Origin: Nitrobacter sp. Nb-311A | Lineage (GTDB): Bacteria > Pseudomonadota > Alphaproteobacteria > Rhizobiales > Xanthobacteraceae | Assembly (NCBI RefSeq): GCF_000152905.1 | Contig: NZ_CH672417.1 | Coordinates: forward strand, 39,827-103,826 | Direction of reading: 5' to 3' | DNA length: 64,000 bases | Shown: in pieces, positions 46,186 through 55,791 of the stretch | How the letters are laid out: each line of letters begins with the position of its first letter | Position numbering within the stretch: the first letter of the stretch is position 1 | The notes under the pieces: model-generated | What the model was told of the DNA's origin: nothing | What the model saw: only the letters and a program-made list of their open reading frames with translations | The model's database searches: none | Translations under genes and position numbers: made by a program

Positions 46186-47403
46186 TCAGGAGTGAGCTTC
46201 CGCGCGCGCGAATTCGTCCAGCACTTCGGCGACCCGATCCGCCACCCAATCGATCTGGGATTCTTCGATAATCAGCGGAGGTGCAAAACGAATGGTGTTG
46301 CGGTGAGTGTCCTTGGTCAGCACGCCGGCCTGCAACAGTCGAGTCGCGACCGCGGCGGCGTTGGCTAAATCACGATCCAGCTCGACGCCGGCGAACAGCC
46401 CACGCCCCCGCACCTCGCGGATGATGGGATTCTCGATCGCGCTGAGCCGTGCGAGCAGATACGTGCCGAGGCGCGCGGACCGCTCGACCAGTCTCTCCTC
46501 CATCAACGTATTAAGCGCAGCCAATCCGACCGCGGCCGCGATCGGATTACCGCCGAAGGTGCTGCCATGGTCGCCGGGCGCGAACACCTGCATCACCTCC
46601 CGCCGCGCCAGGAACAGCGACACCGGCATGAGTCCGCCGCCCAGCGCCTTGCCTAGCGTCACCGCATCGGGCCTCACGTCGTCGTGCTGGCAAGCCAGCA
46701 GCCGCCCGGTGCGACCGAGGCCGGACTGGATCTCGTCGCAGATCAGCAGGACATCGTGCTCCCGGCAGATGCGCGCGACTTCGGCGAGATAACCCGGCGG
46801 AGGCACGTTGATGCCCCCTTCGCCCTGAATCGGCTCGACAAGAAAGGCCGCGGTGTTCGGTGTGATCGCGGCCTGGAGTGCCGCCGCGTCGCCGAACGGC
46901 ACCGACCTGAAACCGGGAGGAAACGGCCCGAAGCCGTCGCGATATTGCGCGACCGACGAGAAACCGACGATGGCGATGGTTCGGCCATGAAAATTGCCGT
47001 CACACACGATGATCTCAGCGCGGTCGGCCGGCACTCCCTTGACCGTGTAGGCCCATTTGCGCGCCGCCTTCAGCGCCGTTTCCACGGCCTCGGCGCCGCT
47101 GTTCATCGGCAGCGCCAGGTCCATCCCGGTCAGGCTGCAAGCGCGGGCGAGAAAGGCTCCGAGACGATCGTTAAAATAAGCGCGCGAAATCGTGTCCAGT
47201 TGTCGCGCCTGGTCGGTGAGCGCCTGAACCAGTCGGGGATGAGAATGGCCGAAGCTTGCCGCCGAATAAGCGCCCATCATATCGACGTAGCGCCGCCCGT
47301 TTTCATCCCAAAGGTAGACACCCTTGCCGCGCACGATCGTGACCGGCAGCGGCGCATAGTTGGAGGCGCCGTAACGCATTTCCAGCTGAACCGAGCCATC
47401 CAT
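46186..47403 (-). CDS. rocD: ornithine-oxo-acid transaminase
   Basis: A 405-residue class-III PLP aminotransferase that converts ornithine to glutamate semialdehyde, which cyclises to pyrroline-5-carboxylate. The start at 47403 follows AAGGAGCGGGTGAT. Family features are the N-terminal EMRYGASNYAPLPVTIVRGK, GHSHPRLVQAL, NSGAEAVETALKAARKWAY, the GNFHGRT motif, EPIQGEGGINVPPPGYL, CDEIQSGLGRTGR and VTLGKALGGG with the PLP lysine. Its product is the substrate of proC nearby. Confidence 0.93.
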   Translation of the reverse strand: MDGSVQLEMRYGASNYAPLPVTIVRGKGVYLWDENGRRYVDMMGAYSAASFGHSHPRLVQALTDQARQLDTISRAYFNDRLGAFLARACSLTGMDLALPMNSGAEAVETALKAARKWAYTVKGVPADRAEIIVCDGNFHGRTIAIVGFSSVAQYRDGFGPFPPGFRSVPFGDAAALQAAITPNTAAFLVEPIQGEGGINVPPPGYLAEVARICREHDVLLICDEIQSGLGRTGRLLACQHDDVRPDAVTLGKALGGGLMPVSLFLARREVMQVFAPGDHGSTFGGNPIAAAVGLAALNTLMEERLVERSARLGTYLLARLSAIENPIIREVRGRGLFAGVELDRDLANAAAVATRLLQAGVLTKDTHRNTIRFAPPLIIEESQIDWVADRVAEVLDEFARAEAHS

Positions 47404-47515
47404 ATCACCCGCTCCTTCAATTCGAGTGTACTCGAGGCCGCAGAGCATCATGCGTTCCTGGCCAGCCAGACCGCAACGAGCTCTCATTCAATGTGGGATG
47501 TCAGGACCAGGAAAG

Positions 47516-47578
47516 CTATAGCGTTTTCGAGCGAAGTGGATACCGGTTCGCGTGAAGAAAACGCGTCAAATTAGAAAG
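47516..47578. repeat. hairpin repeat, GCGTTTTC type (clean copy)
   Basis: Outer arms GCGTTTTC (47521-47528) and GAAAACGC (47557-47564), inner arms GCGAA (47531-47535) and TTCGC (47547-47551), loop GTGGATACCGG. This copy shows the family layout without insertions. It lies between rocD (minus, start 47403) and the histidine kinase gene (minus, stop 47620), so it is downstream of the kinase operon. Confidence 0.92.
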
Positions 47579-47619
47579 ATGGTCAGGCCCGAGGAACATG
47601 CTTGGCTCGAAAATTATAA

Positions 47620-49020
47620 TTACACCGGCACCCGCACAGTCGCGCGCAAGCCGCCCATCGGGCTATCACCGAGCGTAATATCGCCGCCGTGGGAGCGCGC
47701 GATGTCTCGCGCAATAGCGAGGCCGAGGCCGGAGCCGCCCTCGTCCTGATTGCGAGCGCTATCGAGCCGCAGGAACGGCTTGAAGACCTCCTCGCGCATG
47801 TCCTGCGGAATTCCCGGTCCGTCATCGTCGACCATGACGGTGAGCCAGCGGTGATCGCGGTGACCATTGATGGCGATGGAGTCGGCATATCGTGCCGCGT
47901 TTGACACCAGATTGCCAAGGCAACGCTTGAACGCCGCCGGCTTGACGGTGGCGACCGGAAGTCCGCTAAATACCGCCGTCGCTGCGTGACCGTTGCGTTC
48001 GGCATCGCTGCGCAATTCCTCGAGCGCGGCAGCCATATCGGTCGGCTGCGCATGCTCGCCGCTGTCGCCGCGCGCGAAAGCAAGATAAGCCTCGAGCATT
48101 CCATGCATCTCGTCGACATCCTTCCGCATGCCGTCGACGTCCGGACTATCGCCGATCAGCGCCAGCTCCAGCTTGAAGCGGGTCAGGATCGTGCGCAGGT
48201 CATGCGACACGCCGGCCAGCATCGCAGTGCGCTGCTCGATACTGCGCTCGATACGCATCTTCATTTCGATGAACGCATGCGCGGCACGGCGAACCTCGCG
48301 GGCCCCGCGCGGTCGGAAGTTCGGCGCCTCGCGGCCCTTGCCAAAACTCTCGGCGGCGTCCGCCAGCCGCAGGATCGGCTTGATCTGATTACGAAGGAAC
48401 AGCACTGCGACGAACAGCAGGATCGACGACGTGCCCAGCATCCAGAACAGGAAGATTTCGGAGTTGGAGGCATAGGCGGCGCTTCGCTGCGCGAACACCC
48501 GCATCACCGCGTCATCGAGCTGGATCCTGATCTCGACCAGGTTAGACCGGCCGACCGTATCGATCCAGAACGGCTTGCCGATCTGCCTGCTGATCTGAAC
48601 TGACAGCGACTGGTCGAGCAGAGAGAAGAACGGTTTCGGCCCGGGCGGCGGCATATCTCCCGGCGGCAAGAAATCGACTACGAGTCCGAGCCGCTGCTGG
48701 GCGATGCGCCGGATCGTCGTACGATCCTTGTCCTGCGGGTAATCCTTGTAGACTTCGATCAGAGCGGCGACATCCTGCACCACTGCCGTCGACAGCCGTC
48801 GCGTCACCGTATTCCAGTGGCGCTCCATGAATACGAAGGCCACCACCGATTGCAGCACCACCATAGGAACGATCATGATCAGCAGCGCCCGGGCATAGAG
48901 GCCCTCGGGCATCCACTTCTTGAACGCGTGCCCAATCCGGCTATTGGCGACCAAGACCCGCCGCAACGCCGTGCGGATCAGCGTCAGACCGGCATCAAGC
49001 GTGGTCGTGATCGACGTCAA
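47620..49020 (-). CDS. EnvZ-like sensor histidine kinase
   Basis: 466 residues. A first membrane helix (LYARALLIMIVPMVVLQSVVAFVF), a periplasmic sensor region of about 120 residues and a second helix (FLFWMLGTSSILLFVAVLFL) lead to a HAMP segment. The HisKA box is LAGVSHDLRTILTRFKLELAL with phospho-accepting His273. ATPase motifs are NLVSNAARYAD (N box), VDDDGPGIP (G1) and GSGLGLAIARDIARSHGG (G2). It overlaps the response regulator by 4 bases and is last in a MarR-RR-HK operon. The stimulus is unknown. Confidence 0.93.
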   Translation of the reverse strand: MTSITTTLDAGLTLIRTALRRVLVANSRIGHAFKKWMPEGLYARALLIMIVPMVVLQSVVAFVFMERHWNTVTRRLSTAVVQDVAALIEVYKDYPQDKDRTTIRRIAQQRLGLVVDFLPPGDMPPPGPKPFFSLLDQSLSVQISRQIGKPFWIDTVGRSNLVEIRIQLDDAVMRVFAQRSAAYASNSEIFLFWMLGTSSILLFVAVLFLRNQIKPILRLADAAESFGKGREAPNFRPRGAREVRRAAHAFIEMKMRIERSIEQRTAMLAGVSHDLRTILTRFKLELALIGDSPDVDGMRKDVDEMHGMLEAYLAFARGDSGEHAQPTDMAAALEELRSDAERNGHAATAVFSGLPVATVKPAAFKRCLGNLVSNAARYADSIAINGHRDHRWLTVMVDDDGPGIPQDMREEVFKPFLRLDSARNQDEGGSGLGLAIARDIARSHGGDITLGDSPMGGLRATVRVPV

Positions 49021-49745
49021 GGAGCTGCGACCAGGCGATAGCCTACCCCGCGCACCGCCTGGAGAAATAGCGGATTGGCCGGATCACGTTCGATCTTCCG
49101 CCGCAACCGGTTGATTTGAACATCGACGGCGCGCTCGTTCACGGTTCCGCCGGCATTGAGTTCCCCGCGGCGAACCGTCTCGCCCGGCGTAGCCGCGAGC
49201 ATACGCAGCATCTCGCGCTCGCGATCCGTCAGATGAATGACGTCGTCGCCCTGCCGGAGTTCGCCGCGCTCCAGATGATAGACATAAGGGCCGAACGCAA
49301 TCGATTCGCTTCGCATCGCTGGCAGCGGGATCGTGCGCTTCAAGATATTCCCGATCCGCAGCACCAGCTCGCGCGGCTCGAACGGCTTGGCGAGATAGTC
49401 GTCGGCACCGATCTGCAGACCCTCGATGCGATTCTCGGCCTCGTGCAGGGCCGTCAGCATGATGATCGGCACCGGTGACGAGGCTCGGATGGAGCGGGCG
49501 AGATCAAAGCCGGTTTCGCCGGGCATCATGATGTCCAGGATCAACAGGTCGAAATGCAGGCTGAGCAATTTCGAGCGGGCGGCCTTGGCGCTCATGGCGG
49601 TGGTGACGCGATAACCCTCCCCCACCAGAAAGCGCGACAGCAGGTCCCGGATACGCCGGTCGTCGTCGACGAGCAGCAGGTGCGGAGCGTCGTCAGCCAG
49701 CTTCACCTGCACCCGCGCGACCGCTGCCGTTTGCATTACCGTCAT
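49017..49745 (-). CDS. petR: OmpR/PhoB-family response regulator, PetR-like
   Basis: 242 residues. The receiver domain has acidic residues LLVDDD, phospho-accepting Asp71 in LLILDIMMPGETGFD, the Thr in MLTA and Lys in YLAKPFEP. The winged-helix DNA-binding domain holds HLTDREREMLRMLAATPGET and NERAVDVQINRLRRKIERDP. It overlaps both neighbours by 4 bases. The order next to ilvE and a MarR-type gene recalls PetR/PetP of Rhodobacter capsulatus, where PetR is needed for cytochrome production. That link is from memory of the family, not tested here. Confidence 0.88.
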   Translation of the reverse strand: MTVMQTAAVARVQVKLADDAPHLLLVDDDRRIRDLLSRFLVGEGYRVTTAMSAKAARSKLLSLHFDLLILDIMMPGETGFDLARSIRASSPVPIIMLTALHEAENRIEGLQIGADDYLAKPFEPRELVLRIGNILKRTIPLPAMRSESIAFGPYVYHLERGELRQGDDVIHLTDREREMLRMLAATPGETVRRGELNAGGTVNERAVDVQINRLRRKIERDPANPLFLQAVRGVGYRLVAAP

Positions 49746-50296
49746 GCCTTCACCATTTTGCCGTCGGCCCGCAGGATGGCCTCCAGTACCTTGTCAGGAT
49801 CATCGTGATCGATCATCCCGAGCAAAAATTGACGCACCACCTCGGCGCCGGATGCGTCGAGGCCACGCAGCGCGCGTTTGATGCGATCGGTCTGAAGGCC
49901 CGCGAGCTGCGCTATCAGCGCCTCGCCTTTCGGGGTGGCGAAAAGAAGGCGCTGACGGCGGTCGGCGTCTCCGGCCTTCTGCACGATGTAGCCCTCATCG
50001 AGGAGCTGCTTCAGGACCCGCCCCAGAGATTGCTTCGTGATCCGCAGCACATCGAGCAAATCGGCGACGGTGAGTCCGGGGTAACGGTGGACGAAATGCA
50101 TGACGCGATGATGCGCGCGGCCAAAGCCGAATTCTTCAAGCACGTGGTCAGGATCGCCGACGAAATCACGATAGGCGAAGAACAGCAGCTCGATGATATC
50201 CCAACGCGTCTCCGCAGGGCGCTCCCCCTCCCCCGCCGTTTGGGGATCGGCGGGAACCATCGTGGAGGATCGAGTCGGAGAATTTAGGACAGCCAT
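49742..50296 (-). CDS. petP: MarR-family regulator, PetP-like
   Basis: 184 residues from ATG 50296. The winged helix-turn-helix is GLTVADLLDVLRITKQSLGR ... VLKQLLDEGYIVQKAGDADR followed by RQRLLFATPKGEAL. The preceding FGFGRAHHRVMHFVHRYPGL matches the PetP branch of MarR proteins. It overlaps the response regulator by 4 bases, making a three-gene unit with the kinase. It is divergent from ilvE across about 250 bases. The frame begins upstream at a TTG (50317) with no better ribosome site. Confidence 0.85.
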   Translation of the reverse strand: MAVLNSPTRSSTMVPADPQTAGEGERPAETRWDIIELLFFAYRDFVGDPDHVLEEFGFGRAHHRVMHFVHRYPGLTVADLLDVLRITKQSLGRVLKQLLDEGYIVQKAGDADRRQRLLFATPKGEALIAQLAGLQTDRIKRALRGLDASGAEVVRQFLLGMIDHDDPDKVLEAILRADGKMVKA

Positions 50297-50546
50297 ATTG
50301 ACATATCTTGGTTTCAATGTTACAAGCTGACCCCGAACGATGAAATATTATATCTCCTCGTCCAGAGCCCAATTCGGTCTCGATCTTCGAAACAGCGGCG
50401 GCAAAGGCCACGAATTCTGATGTCCGGACCGTTGCCGGGCGACGTTTCGGCCAACATACTGGACTTCGCGCCTTCCGCCAAAGTGGAAACCGGCCTCGGC
50501 CGCCGGGTCATGCCCCACGACAGACCGCTTCAAGCCGGAGAAACTC

Positions 50547-51659
50547 ATGAGAGCTTCATTCGAAAAAACCGATGGCGCGACGCAGTTGGAGTTCGACATT
50601 CAACCGACATCCAGCCCGACGCAGGCGACCGTGCGCGCCGAAAAACTCGCGAACCCAGGCTTTGGCCGGGTGTTTACCGATCACATGGCCGTTGTGAACT
50701 ACGATCAGGCGAAGGGCTGGCACGGCGCGAGGGTCGCATCGCGCGCCAACTTCCCGCTCGATCCCGCAACCGCCGTCCTGCACTACGCGCAGGAGATTTT
50801 CGAAGGTCTCAAGGCCTACAAGCGTGACGACGGCGGCGTCAATCTGTTCCGTCCCGACGCCAATGCGCGACGCTTCCGCAATTCGGCCGAGCGCATGGCG
50901 ATGGCGCCGCTGCCCGAAGCCGTTTTCATCGAGGCCATCGAGCAACTCGTGCGCACCGACCGGGACTGGATTCCGGGCGGCGAAGGCAGCCTGTACCTGC
51001 GGCCCTTCATGATCGCGAACGAGGTGTTCCTTGGCGTCAAGCCCTCGGCGGAATACATCTTCGCCGTCATCGCTTCGCCGGTCGGCTCCTATTTCAAGGG
51101 CGGTCCCGCCCCCATCTCGATCTGGGTGTCCGAAAACTACACGCGCGCGGCGGTCGGCGGCACGGGCGCCGTCAAGTGCGGCGGAAACTACGCCGCCAGC
51201 CTGCGCGCGCAAGCCGAAGCCATCGATCGCGGCTGCGATCAGGTGGTTTTTCTGGATGCGATCGAGCGGCGCTACGTCGAGGAACTCGGCGGCATGAATG
51301 TTTTCTTCGTTTTCGATGACGGCTCGCTCGCGACGCCACCGCTGGGGACCATTCTGCCGGGCATCACGCGCGATTCGATCATCACGCTTGCAAAGGATTC
51401 CGGCACGCCTGTGCGCGAAGAGCCCTACACAATCGACCACTGGCGCACCGATGCCGCCAGCGGCAGGCTTCGGGAAGCCTTCGCTTGCGGCACCGCCGCC
51501 GTCGTCTCGCCGATCGGCAAGGTGTGTTCGGCGCACGGTGACTTCACCATCAACGGTGGCGCCGCCGGTCCCGTCGCGATGGCCTTTCGCAAGAAGCTGG
51601 TCGACATCCAGTACGGCCGCGCGACCGACCCGCACAAGTGGACTCGCAAGGTGCCGTGA
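50547..51659 (+). CDS. ilvE: branched-chain amino acid aminotransferase
   Basis: A 370-residue fold-type IV PLP enzyme that interconverts Leu, Ile and Val with their 2-oxo acids. Visible are the HYAQEIFEGLKAYK segment, LRPFMIANE, the PLP lysine Lys210 in VKCGGNYAAS, YVEELGGMNVFFVF and LPGITRDSI. The length places it in the longer class-II type branch. It starts at ATG 50547 behind GGAGAAACTC and shares its promoter region with the divergent petP-like gene. Confidence 0.94.
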   Translation: MRASFEKTDGATQLEFDIQPTSSPTQATVRAEKLANPGFGRVFTDHMAVVNYDQAKGWHGARVASRANFPLDPATAVLHYAQEIFEGLKAYKRDDGGVNLFRPDANARRFRNSAERMAMAPLPEAVFIEAIEQLVRTDRDWIPGGEGSLYLRPFMIANEVFLGVKPSAEYIFAVIASPVGSYFKGGPAPISIWVSENYTRAAVGGTGAVKCGGNYAASLRAQAEAIDRGCDQVVFLDAIERRYVEELGGMNVFFVFDDGSLATPPLGTILPGITRDSIITLAKDSGTPVREEPYTIDHWRTDAASGRLREAFACGTAAVVSPIGKVCSAHGDFTINGGAAGPVAMAFRKKLVDIQYGRATDPHKWTRKVP

Positions 51660-51748
51660 CCGGCGTGCGTTCGTCGCGAATGAAAGCAGTTATACTCACC
51701 GAGGGTAACGTCACCCCTGCTGGATCGCCCGAGCGCGGATCACGCGAT

Positions 51749-53176
51749 TTATTCTGTGACCAAGACTTCGCGATGCCGCCTTTTTAGAGACACCAGACCG
51801 ATTCGCTCACGCCGGACCCAGCGCGACATCATCAGGATGGCCACGACTGCAAGGCCCGAGGCCAACCCGATCCAGATGCCGGTGCCCCGAAACCCGAGTT
51901 TGAAGGCAAACAGCAAACTCAAGGACATGCCGAAGCCCCAATAGCCCAGGCCGGCATAAATCATCGGCACACGGGTATCCTGCAAGCCGCGCAGCATGCC
52001 GGCGCCGACCACCTGCGCGCCATCGGCAATCTGAAACACCGCCGCGCATGTGAGAAACGACACCGCGAGCCCTATCACGTCGGCGTTTGCTGCATCGTTG
52101 ATGTCGACAAATGCGCTGATCAACCATCGTGGCGCGGTCATCATCGACACACTGGCGCCCGACATGAAAGCAATCGCCGAGACAAACGACGTCCATCCTG
52201 CGCGGGTTATCCCGTCGAGGTCTCGCGCGCCATACGCGCGACCGACCCGCACCGTCGCCGCCTGCGCCAGTCCCATCGGCACCATGAAGGAGACCGACGC
52301 GATCTGAATCGCAATGGCATGAGCCGCAATCGAGGCCGTGCCGAACTGTCCCATCAGGAACACCGCGGCATTGAACACGGTAATCTCGAAACCGAGCGCG
52401 GCGCCGATCGGCAAACCGACGCGCCACAGCGTGACGAGACGCGGCCAATCGGCGCGCCACCAGTTACCGAACAGACGATAGCGGCGGAACTTGTGGCCAA
52501 AGCTCGCCACCAGCACGAGCCCGAGGAACAGAAATGTATTCGACACCGTCGTTGCGATGCCGGACCCGAGCAGACCGAGCGGCGGCAGACCAAGATGGCC
52601 GAACACAAGCGCCCAGTTCGCGACGATGTTGAACAGGATCGCGACCGCGGTCACCATCATCGCCGATAACGGCCGCTCCAGCGCGGCGAAGAACGAACGC
52701 AGCACGATAAAACCCAGCGTCGGCAGCATGCCCCATTGCAACGCCCGCACGAACATCTGAGCGTCCGCCGCGAGCTGCGGTTCCTGATCGAACAGAATGA
52801 GGATTGCCTCTGTGTGCCAAAGCAGCAGCCAGCTCGGCACCGCAATCAGGACCGCCGCCCATATCCCCTGCCGAAACGTCCGTCGTACGTCGCGCACCAT
52901 ATGCAGCTTGCGGCCAAATGCTTCGGCCATCATCGGCGACGTCGCGGTGACGATACCGATGCCGAAGATCAGGATCGCAAAATACAGATTGACGCCAAGG
53001 GTCCCGGCGGCGAGCGCGGAAGCACCAACGCGGCCGAGCACGATCACGTCGGTGGTGGTCAGCGCGATTTGCGCGAGATTGGTGAGGACAAGGGGCCAAC
53101 CGAGCGCCAGGGTGGCCCGGAATTCTCCGAGCCAGGCATCACGCGAAAGTGCACTATGGCGGGCATCAAAACGCAT
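51749..53176 (-). CDS. MATE family multidrug efflux transporter
   Basis: 475 residues with twelve hydrophobic helices in two similar halves. The first half begins [20 protein letters not shown] and holds [20 protein letters not shown]. The second half holds [40 protein letters not shown] and a [20 protein letters not shown] stretch, all typical of NorM-type Na+ or H+ coupled drug exporters. The substrate cannot be told. It is convergent with ilvE. Confidence 0.9.
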   Translation of the reverse strand: MRFDARHSALSRDAWLGEFRATLALGWPLVLTNLAQIALTTTDVIVLGRVGASALAAGTLGVNLYFAILIFGIGIVTATSPMMAEAFGRKLHMVRDVRRTFRQGIWAAVLIAVPSWLLLWHTEAILILFDQEPQLAADAQMFVRALQWGMLPTLGFIVLRSFFAALERPLSAMMVTAVAILFNIVANWALVFGHLGLPPLGLLGSGIATTVSNTFLFLGLVLVASFGHKFRRYRLFGNWWRADWPRLVTLWRVGLPIGAALGFEITVFNAAVFLMGQFGTASIAAHAIAIQIASVSFMVPMGLAQAATVRVGRAYGARDLDGITRAGWTSFVSAIAFMSGASVSMMTAPRWLISAFVDINDAANADVIGLAVSFLTCAAVFQIADGAQVVGAGMLRGLQDTRVPMIYAGLGYWGFGMSLSLLFAFKLGFRGTGIWIGLASGLAVVAILMMSRWVRRERIGLVSLKRRHREVLVTE

Positions 53177-53267
53177 GGCGGCTCGGTCATCAACGGCAAT
53201 CGGCGCAGAAAGACGGTATCAAGACGGTGGAACCTCTGACCGCATCGCCGGAGGCATCGTATCTCAC

Positions 53268-54290
53268 TCATCCATCCCGGCGCTTAAGCCGCACGGCCTC
53301 GATCCAGAACACTTCGCCCTCGGACTCCTCGGTATCGAGCCAGAGCAAATCCGCTTGGGGATACGCTTTCTCGATCGCGGGCTTACAGCGGCCGACCTCG
53401 CACAACAGCCCGCCCGCGGGTGCGAGGTAACTTTCTGCGCCGTCGATGATCCGCCGCACCAGATCGATGCCCTCAGCGCCGCCGTCGAACGCCATCCGCG
53501 GCTCGGCAAGACATTCCCGTGGCAGTCCCGCCATACCCTTGGCATCGACATAGGGCGGATTGGAGATGATCAGGTCGTAACGCTTGTTCTTGACTGCCGC
53601 GAACAGGTCGCCTTGCGCAAGTTGAATGCGACCGTCGAGGCCATGCTCGTGCACATTGCGCGCCGCTACCGCGAGAGCGCCCGCCGACAGGTCAGTCGCA
53701 TCCACAGTCGCATTCGGAAAAGCGCGCGCAGCCAGAATGGCGAGGCAGCCCGAGCCAGTGCAGAGATCCAGCACGCGGGTAATGGTTTCGGGATCGCGCA
53801 GGCGCAGCACCTCGTCGCCGCCGAAATGCGAATCCAGGATTTCACCGATGAACGAGCGCGGCACGATCACGCGCTCGTCGACATAGAACGACAAGCCGCG
53901 CATATACATCCGGTTGGCGAGGTAGGCGGCTGGCTTGCGGGTTGCGATGCGCTGCTCGATCCAGTCAAGGATGCGCTTGCCTGCCGCCTTCGGCACGCGT
54001 CGGGCGGCCTGCGGTTCGACCTCGTCCGGATGCAGGCGCATGGCCTCGCCGACAAGGAAGGCCGCCTCGGCGACCGGATCGGTGGTGCCGTGCGCGAAGA
54101 CGACGCGGGCGCGCTTGAGCCTCGCGGCTGCATGGCGAACATAGTCGAATATCGTCTCGAGTTCCGGTGCCGGAGTTCCGGCAACGACAGGGTTCGCAGC
54201 GTTTGCTGCAACCTGCGCCAGCGGGCGTTTTCGGTTTGAGCCGGCGATCGCGACTTTCGATCGTCCGCCGCGCGCGGCGGTTTTCGCCAT
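53268..54290 (-). CDS. prmB: ribosomal protein L3 N5-glutamine methyltransferase
   Basis: A 340-residue SAM-dependent methyltransferase of the HemK/PrmB group. The SAM motif is VLDLCTGSGCLAI and the substrate-glutamine motif is ISNPPYVDAKG. PAAYLANRMYMRGLSFYVDE and VIVPRSFIGEIL identify PrmB rather than PrmC. About 45 extra basic N-terminal residues precede the domain. Its ATG overlaps the moaE stop by 1 base (TGATG), so the two are coupled although unrelated in function. Confidence 0.9.
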   Translation of the reverse strand: MAKTAARGGRSKVAIAGSNRKRPLAQVAANAANPVVAGTPAPELETIFDYVRHAAARLKRARVVFAHGTTDPVAEAAFLVGEAMRLHPDEVEPQAARRVPKAAGKRILDWIEQRIATRKPAAYLANRMYMRGLSFYVDERVIVPRSFIGEILDSHFGGDEVLRLRDPETITRVLDLCTGSGCLAILAARAFPNATVDATDLSAGALAVAARNVHEHGLDGRIQLAQGDLFAAVKNKRYDLIISNPPYVDAKGMAGLPRECLAEPRMAFDGGAEGIDLVRRIIDGAESYLAPAGGLLCEVGRCKPAIEKAYPQADLLWLDTEESEGEVFWIEAVRLKRRDG

Positions 54291-54766
54291 CAGGATTTGG
54301 CCCAGCGCGCCGCAGCGGTGTCGTCGCGGTCGTGGGCGTCAACCCAACTGGAGCCGGAGGAGCCCTCCTCGCGTTTCCAGAACGGCGCCCGGGTCTTGAG
54401 ATAGTCCATCAGGAACTCGGCCGCGTGAAATGCGGCCTCGCGATGCGCTGACGCCGTCACTACGAGAACGATATTGTCGCCCGGCGCGATCCGGCCGAAG
54501 CGGTGAATGACGGTGAGACCGGTGATGGGCCAGCGCGAAACCGCCTCCTCGGCATGACGCGCGATCTCTTCCTCGGCCATGCCTGGATAATGTTCCAGTA
54601 CAAGTGCGGCTATCGCGTCGCCCTCGCCGTCAGCCTTGTCGCTTCTGCAGATGCCGCTGAAACTCACGACCGCGCCGATATCGGTGCGACCGCGCGACAG
54701 CGCCGCGACTTCGCGCGCGACATCGAAGTCCTCCTTCTGCAGGCGAATGGTGACGGGAACGGTCAT
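54290..54766 (-). CDS. moaE: molybdopterin synthase catalytic subunit
   Basis: 158 residues. With MoaD it adds two sulfurs to cyclic pyranopterin monophosphate to form molybdopterin. Typical parts are GAVVSFSGICR, LVLEHYPGMAEEEI, VIHRFGRIAPGDNIVLV, ASAHREAAFHAAEFLMDYLK and the active-site Lys in FWKREEG. It is 22 bases downstream of moaD and overlaps prmB by 1 base. Confidence 0.95.
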   Translation of the reverse strand: MTVPVTIRLQKEDFDVAREVAALSRGRTDIGAVVSFSGICRSDKADGEGDAIAALVLEHYPGMAEEEIARHAEEAVSRWPITGLTVIHRFGRIAPGDNIVLVVTASAHREAAFHAAEFLMDYLKTRAPFWKREEGSSGSSWVDAHDRDDTAAARWAKS

Positions 54767-54788
54767 GGACGCTACCGCTATTGAGAGA

Positions 54789-55040
54789 TCAACCGCCGGT
54801 CATCGGCGGAAAGAAGGCAACTTCGCGCGCGCCCGCAATCGCCGTGTCCTGATTGACATGCATCCGGTCGATCGCAGCGCGGATCACTTTCGGTTTCTCG
54901 AAGGCGTAGGCATATTCATCGCCCCGCTGCGACAACCACGCGATCAGATCGGCAACCGTCGCGACGGCCGGCGGCGGATCGAGCGCTTCCTCGGCCTTGC
55001 CGACCCGCTCCCGCACCCAGGCGAAATAAAGCACCTTCAT
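54789..55040 (-). CDS. moaD: molybdopterin synthase sulfur carrier subunit
   Basis: 83 residues with a ubiquitin fold ending in Gly-Gly (FFPPMTGG), the tail that becomes a thiocarboxylate. The start region MKVLYFAWVRERVGKAEE matches MoaD. It overlaps pgsA by 4 bases. Together with moaE it makes molybdopterin synthase. The MoeB-type activating enzyme is not in the window. Confidence 0.94.
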   Translation of the reverse strand: MKVLYFAWVRERVGKAEEALDPPPAVATVADLIAWLSQRGDEYAYAFEKPKVIRAAIDRMHVNQDTAIAGAREVAFFPPMTGG

Positions 55041-55654
55041 TTCTCATCCTCCTCCATGAGGTGGTGAATGCCGGCATGGAAATAGTCCCAGCCTGTATAG
55101 ATGGTGAGGATCGCCGAAATCCATAATAACAGAAGCCCGATTTGGGTCACGAACGGGAACACCAGATCGCCGGCCTCCCCCGCGAGAAGAAACCCTATCG
55201 CAACCAGTTGCACGGTGGTCTTCCACTTCGCGAGTTTGGTGACCGGCACGCTGACGCGCAACGCGGCCAGATATTCGCGAAGCCCTGATACAAGAATTTC
55301 GCGGCACAGGATCACGATTGCCGCCCACAGCGTCCAGCCATGGATGATGCCATCCGCCGCCAGCATCAGCAGGCACGACGCAACCAGAAGCTTATCCGCG
55401 ATCGGATCGAGCATCTTGCCGAGGGCCGACTGCTGATCCCAGATTCGTGCATAGTAGCCGTCGAAAAAGTCCGTCACGGCGGCCGCGACGAACACGCCGA
55501 GCGCCACCCAGCGCAGTTGCAACGGCCCGTCCATGATCGATTGCGCATAGACGCAACCCACCACCACCGGGATCGCGGCGATGCGAGCATAGGTGAGGAT
55601 ATTCGGCAGCGACAGGATATGCTTCGCGGTCGCCTGGCTGGTTGCAGTGTTCAT
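55037..55654 (-). CDS. pgsA: CDP-diacylglycerol-glycerol-3-phosphate 3-phosphatidyltransferase
   Basis: A 205-residue inner membrane enzyme that makes phosphatidylglycerophosphate, the first committed step to phosphatidylglycerol and cardiolipin. The CDP-alcohol phosphotransferase motif DG(X)2AR(X)8G(X)3D(X)3D is exact in FFDGYYARIWDQQSALGKML followed by DPIAD. Several membrane helices are visible. It sits between uvrC and moaD on the minus strand. Confidence 0.95.
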   Translation of the reverse strand: MNTATSQATAKHILSLPNILTYARIAAIPVVVGCVYAQSIMDGPLQLRWVALGVFVAAAVTDFFDGYYARIWDQQSALGKMLDPIADKLLVASCLLMLAADGIIHGWTLWAAIVILCREILVSGLREYLAALRVSVPVTKLAKWKTTVQLVAIGFLLAGEAGDLVFPFVTQIGLLLLWISAILTIYTGWDYFHAGIHHLMEEDEK

Positions 55655-55791
55655 TTCGTCTTACCAATACTGTCGCAGCGCGAACGTCAACCGGCCACGC
55701 AACGCAATTTTGCCGATCACGCGGCTCCTTTCAGCCCTATACTTTGATCTTAATACGAAAAAAGCCATCGGATATCCTAACGAAATTCCTC

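Noticed and set aside
52797..54239. 480-residue plus-strand frame
   Set aside because: Runs antisense across the MATE and prmB genes; no domain and no start signal.
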